This document shows positions 62,338-64,000 of a DNA stretch of 64,000 nucleotides, one piece after another. Within the stretch, counting starts at the first letter, position 1. The number at the start of each line of letters is the position of its first letter. Source of the DNA: Aquisalimonas sp007126095 (GTDB lineage Bacteria > Pseudomonadota > Gammaproteobacteria > Nitrococcales > Aquisalimonadaceae); contig NZ_JBLWFT010000008.1 of assembly GCF_048323695.1 (NCBI RefSeq), positions 1 to 64,000 on the forward strand, given 5' to 3'. Below the pieces are notes generated by a model. The model searched no databases. It saw only the letters and a list, made by a program, of their open reading frames with translations, and had not been told where the DNA came from. The position numbers were made by a program, and so were the translations under genes.

Positions 62338-63384
62338 ATGACCGCTTCGAACAATCCACTCCGCCGCACCGCGGCTGCCGCCGGCCTGGCCGCGGCCCTG
62401 ATCTTCCCGGCAACGGGCACCGCCGACGCGGTGGACATCGACTTCCAGCTGGACTGGCGCTTCGAGGGGCCGTCGGCACCGTTTCTCATGAGCGCCTCGC
62501 GCGGCTACTTCGAGGACGAAGGCCTGGACGTCTCCATCGACTCCGGCAGCGGCTCGGCCGAGACCATCAACCGCGTCGCCTCCGGCGCCTACGACATGGG
62601 TTTCGGCGACCTCAACGCCCTGGTGGAGTTTCTCGCCAACAACCCCGACGCCCCCTCTCTGAGCGCCGTGTTCGTGGTCTATGACGGTTCACCCGCGGCG
62701 GTCTTCGCGAAGAAGTCGAGCGGTATCGAGGAGCCGGCGGATCTCGCGGGCAAGACGCTCGCCGCTCCCTCCTTCGACACCGGCCGCAGGGCCTGGCCGC
62801 TGTTCGCCCGCGCCAACGACCTGGAATCCGATTCCGTGTCCTGGGACTCGGTGGACCCCGCCCTGCGCGAGCAGTTGCTGGCCAGCGACGACGTGGGCGC
62901 CATCACCGGCTTCTACTTCACCAGCCTGCTGAATCTGGAATCCCGCGGTGTTGCCGAAGAGGATCTGGTGATCATGCCGTTCCCGGAGTACGGCGTGGAA
63001 CTCTACGGCAACGTCATCGTCGCCCGGGACTCCTTCATCGAGGAGCACCCCGAGGCCGTGAGCGGATTTCTGCGCGCCTTTACCCGGGGCATGGCTGCCA
63101 CCCTGGAGGATCCCGACGGTGCCGTAGATTACGTACAGGAGCGGGATGACCTGATCGAGCGCGACATGGAGGTGCGCCGGCTGAAGCTCGCCATTGAGGG
63201 CTCCATCGACACGCCTGCCGCACGCGAAAACGGCCTTGGCGCCGTGGACATGGAGCGCCTGGAGCTGACCATCGGCCAGGTGGCAGACGTGTTCGAGCTG
63301 GAAGACAACGTGCCCTCGGCCGAAGACGTGTTCAACAGTGACTTCCTGCCGGATCAGGACGACCGCATGGTCTTCCCGGACTGA
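62338..63384 (+). CDS. ABC transporter substrate-binding protein (NMT1/TauA/ThiY-like)
   Basis: A 348-residue periplasmic binding protein with a signal peptide (about 1-31, ending GTADA). The first mature strand IDFQLDWRFEGPSAPFLMSA and the segment ASRGYFEDEGLDVSIDSGSG are typical for the NMT1/ThiY group. Relatives carry pyrimidine thiamin precursors, taurine, alkanesulfonates or nitrate. The DWRFEG start is closest to ThiY/RibY types, so the substrate is left open. It is followed at once by the ATPase gene. Confidence 0.88.
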   Translation: MTASNNPLRRTAAAAGLAAALIFPATGTADAVDIDFQLDWRFEGPSAPFLMSASRGYFEDEGLDVSIDSGSGSAETINRVASGAYDMGFGDLNALVEFLANNPDAPSLSAVFVVYDGSPAAVFAKKSSGIEEPADLAGKTLAAPSFDTGRRAWPLFARANDLESDSVSWDSVDPALREQLLASDDVGAITGFYFTSLLNLESRGVAEEDLVIMPFPEYGVELYGNVIVARDSFIEEHPEAVSGFLRAFTRGMAATLEDPDGAVDYVQERDDLIERDMEVRRLKLAIEGSIDTPAARENGLGAVDMERLELTIGQVADVFELEDNVPSAEDVFNSDFLPDQDDRMVFPD

Positions 63385-63388
63385 TCCC

Positions 63389-64000
63389 ATGGCCGACGGA
63401 GCATCCATGACAGCAACTGCAACCACGAGCGCCGCCCCGGAGACGGGGCGGCCGTTCGTCGCCTTCGACCATGTCAGCCTTGCCTACGACGACAGCGGCA
63501 ACGCCATCGAGGACATCGACCTCAACATCGCCGAAGGCGAGTTCGTCGCCTTCGTGGGGCCGAGCGGCTGCGGCAAGTCCACCTTCATGAAGTTGTGCAC
63601 CGGGCTGCACCAGCCCACCGCCGGGCGCATCACCGTGGACGGGGCGCCTGTGAACGGCCCACTCAAGATCACGGGAATGGCATTCCAGAACGCCACGCTG
63701 CTGCCATGGCGCACCACCCTGGATAACGTCATGCTGCCGCTGGAGATCGTGCAGCCCCACCGCGCCCGCCTGCGCCGGCACCGCAAGGAATACGTGGAAA
63801 AGGCCATGGGCCTGCTGCAGACCGTGGGCCTGGACGGGTATGCCGACAGCTACCCCTGGCAACTCTCCGGCGGCATGCAGCAGCGCGCCTCCATCTGTCG
63901 TGCGCTGATCCACGACCCACGCCTGCTCATGCTGGACGAACCGTTCGGCGCCCTGGACGCCTTCACCCGGGAAGAACTCTGGAGCGTGCTTCAGGACCTG
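63389..64000 (+). CDS. ABC transporter ATP-binding protein, TauB/SsuB type (runs off the window)
   Basis: The visible 204 codons start at ATG 63389 (or the ATG six codons later) just after the binding-protein stop. Walker A GPSGCGKST, the Q-loop FQNATLLPWRTTLDNV, the signature LSGGMQQRASI and Walker B LLMLDEPFGALD are present, so the nucleotide-binding core is complete up to the window end. The permease gene is expected beyond. The LLPWRTTLDNVMLPLE segment places it in the taurine/nitrate/sulfonate group. Confidence 0.93.
   Translation, partial: MADGASMTATATTSAAPETGRPFVAFDHVSLAYDDSGNAIEDIDLNIAEGEFVAFVGPSGCGKSTFMKLCTGLHQPTAGRITVDGAPVNGPLKITGMAFQNATLLPWRTTLDNVMLPLEIVQPHRARLRRHRKEYVEKAMGLLQTVGLDGYADSYPWQLSGGMQQRASICRALIHDPRLLMLDEPFGALDAFTREELWSVLQDL

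Overview
The window is about 64 kb of GC-rich chromosome from a gammaproteobacterium. The split B12-dependent ribonucleotide reductase (nrdJa/nrdJb), the miaB-ybeZ-ybeY-corC cluster, pgi, galU, a GbdR-type regulator and heterotetrameric sarcosine oxidase all fit that class. A BCCT carrier, betaine-catabolism genes and very acidic exported proteins suggest a halophile, perhaps of the Ectothiorhodospiraceae. That placement is inference; there is no rRNA gene to test it. I saw no tRNA, rRNA or CRISPR array.

Region 1 (1-8.0 kb) is the accessory part and the most interesting one. An intact integron integrase gene (7022-7987) faces away from one very large gene cassette of about 6.65 kb (240-6884). 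The cassette carries a complete type IC restriction-modification operon, hsdM-hsdS-prrC-hsdR. It ends in a well-formed attC site (234-331), and its 5' boundary sequence matches its own attC arm. The specificity subunit is a natural half-length form with TAEL repeats. The gene between hsdS and hsdR encodes a PrrC-type tRNA anticodon nuclease with its catalytic triad in place. The next cassette is cut by an IS3-family element at the window edge.

Region 2 (8.1-21.1 kb): class II ribonucleotide reductase with an endonuclease-bearing intein exactly at the active-site cysteine and NrdR-like boxes upstream; patatin phospholipase; nicotinamidase; an RND efflux operon with a short-chain dehydrogenase; a periplasmic DsrE-like protein; a TerB-like protein; and a tiny acidic lipoprotein.

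Region 3 (21.3-35.5 kb): an inactive-transglutaminase/7TM protein with an ATP-grasp ligase, envelope proteins, an Ada/Ogt-like protein, the miaB-ybeZ-ybeY-corC operon, a BCCT transporter, a TPMT-like methyltransferase, and a long-form GAPDH.

Region 4 (35.5-49.1 kb): PilZ, a DUF411 protein, a zinc metallopeptidase convergent with an Anbu peptidase, a small barrel protein, sugar-nucleotide genes (pgi, galU, ugd, UDP-glucuronate epimerase) and sulfate activation (cysQ, fused sat-cysC, SLC13 permease).

Region 5 (49.2-59.3 kb) is a glycine betaine/sarcosine and one-carbon island: fhs, gbdR-like regulator, soxBDAG, a DUF5943-type gene and a methylenetetrahydrofolate reductase. It is followed by a crotonase-TetR pair, a porin and the start of a TauA/ThiY-like ABC transporter.

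Two families of dispersed palindromic repeats, each with three copies arranged as inverted pairs, sit between genes.
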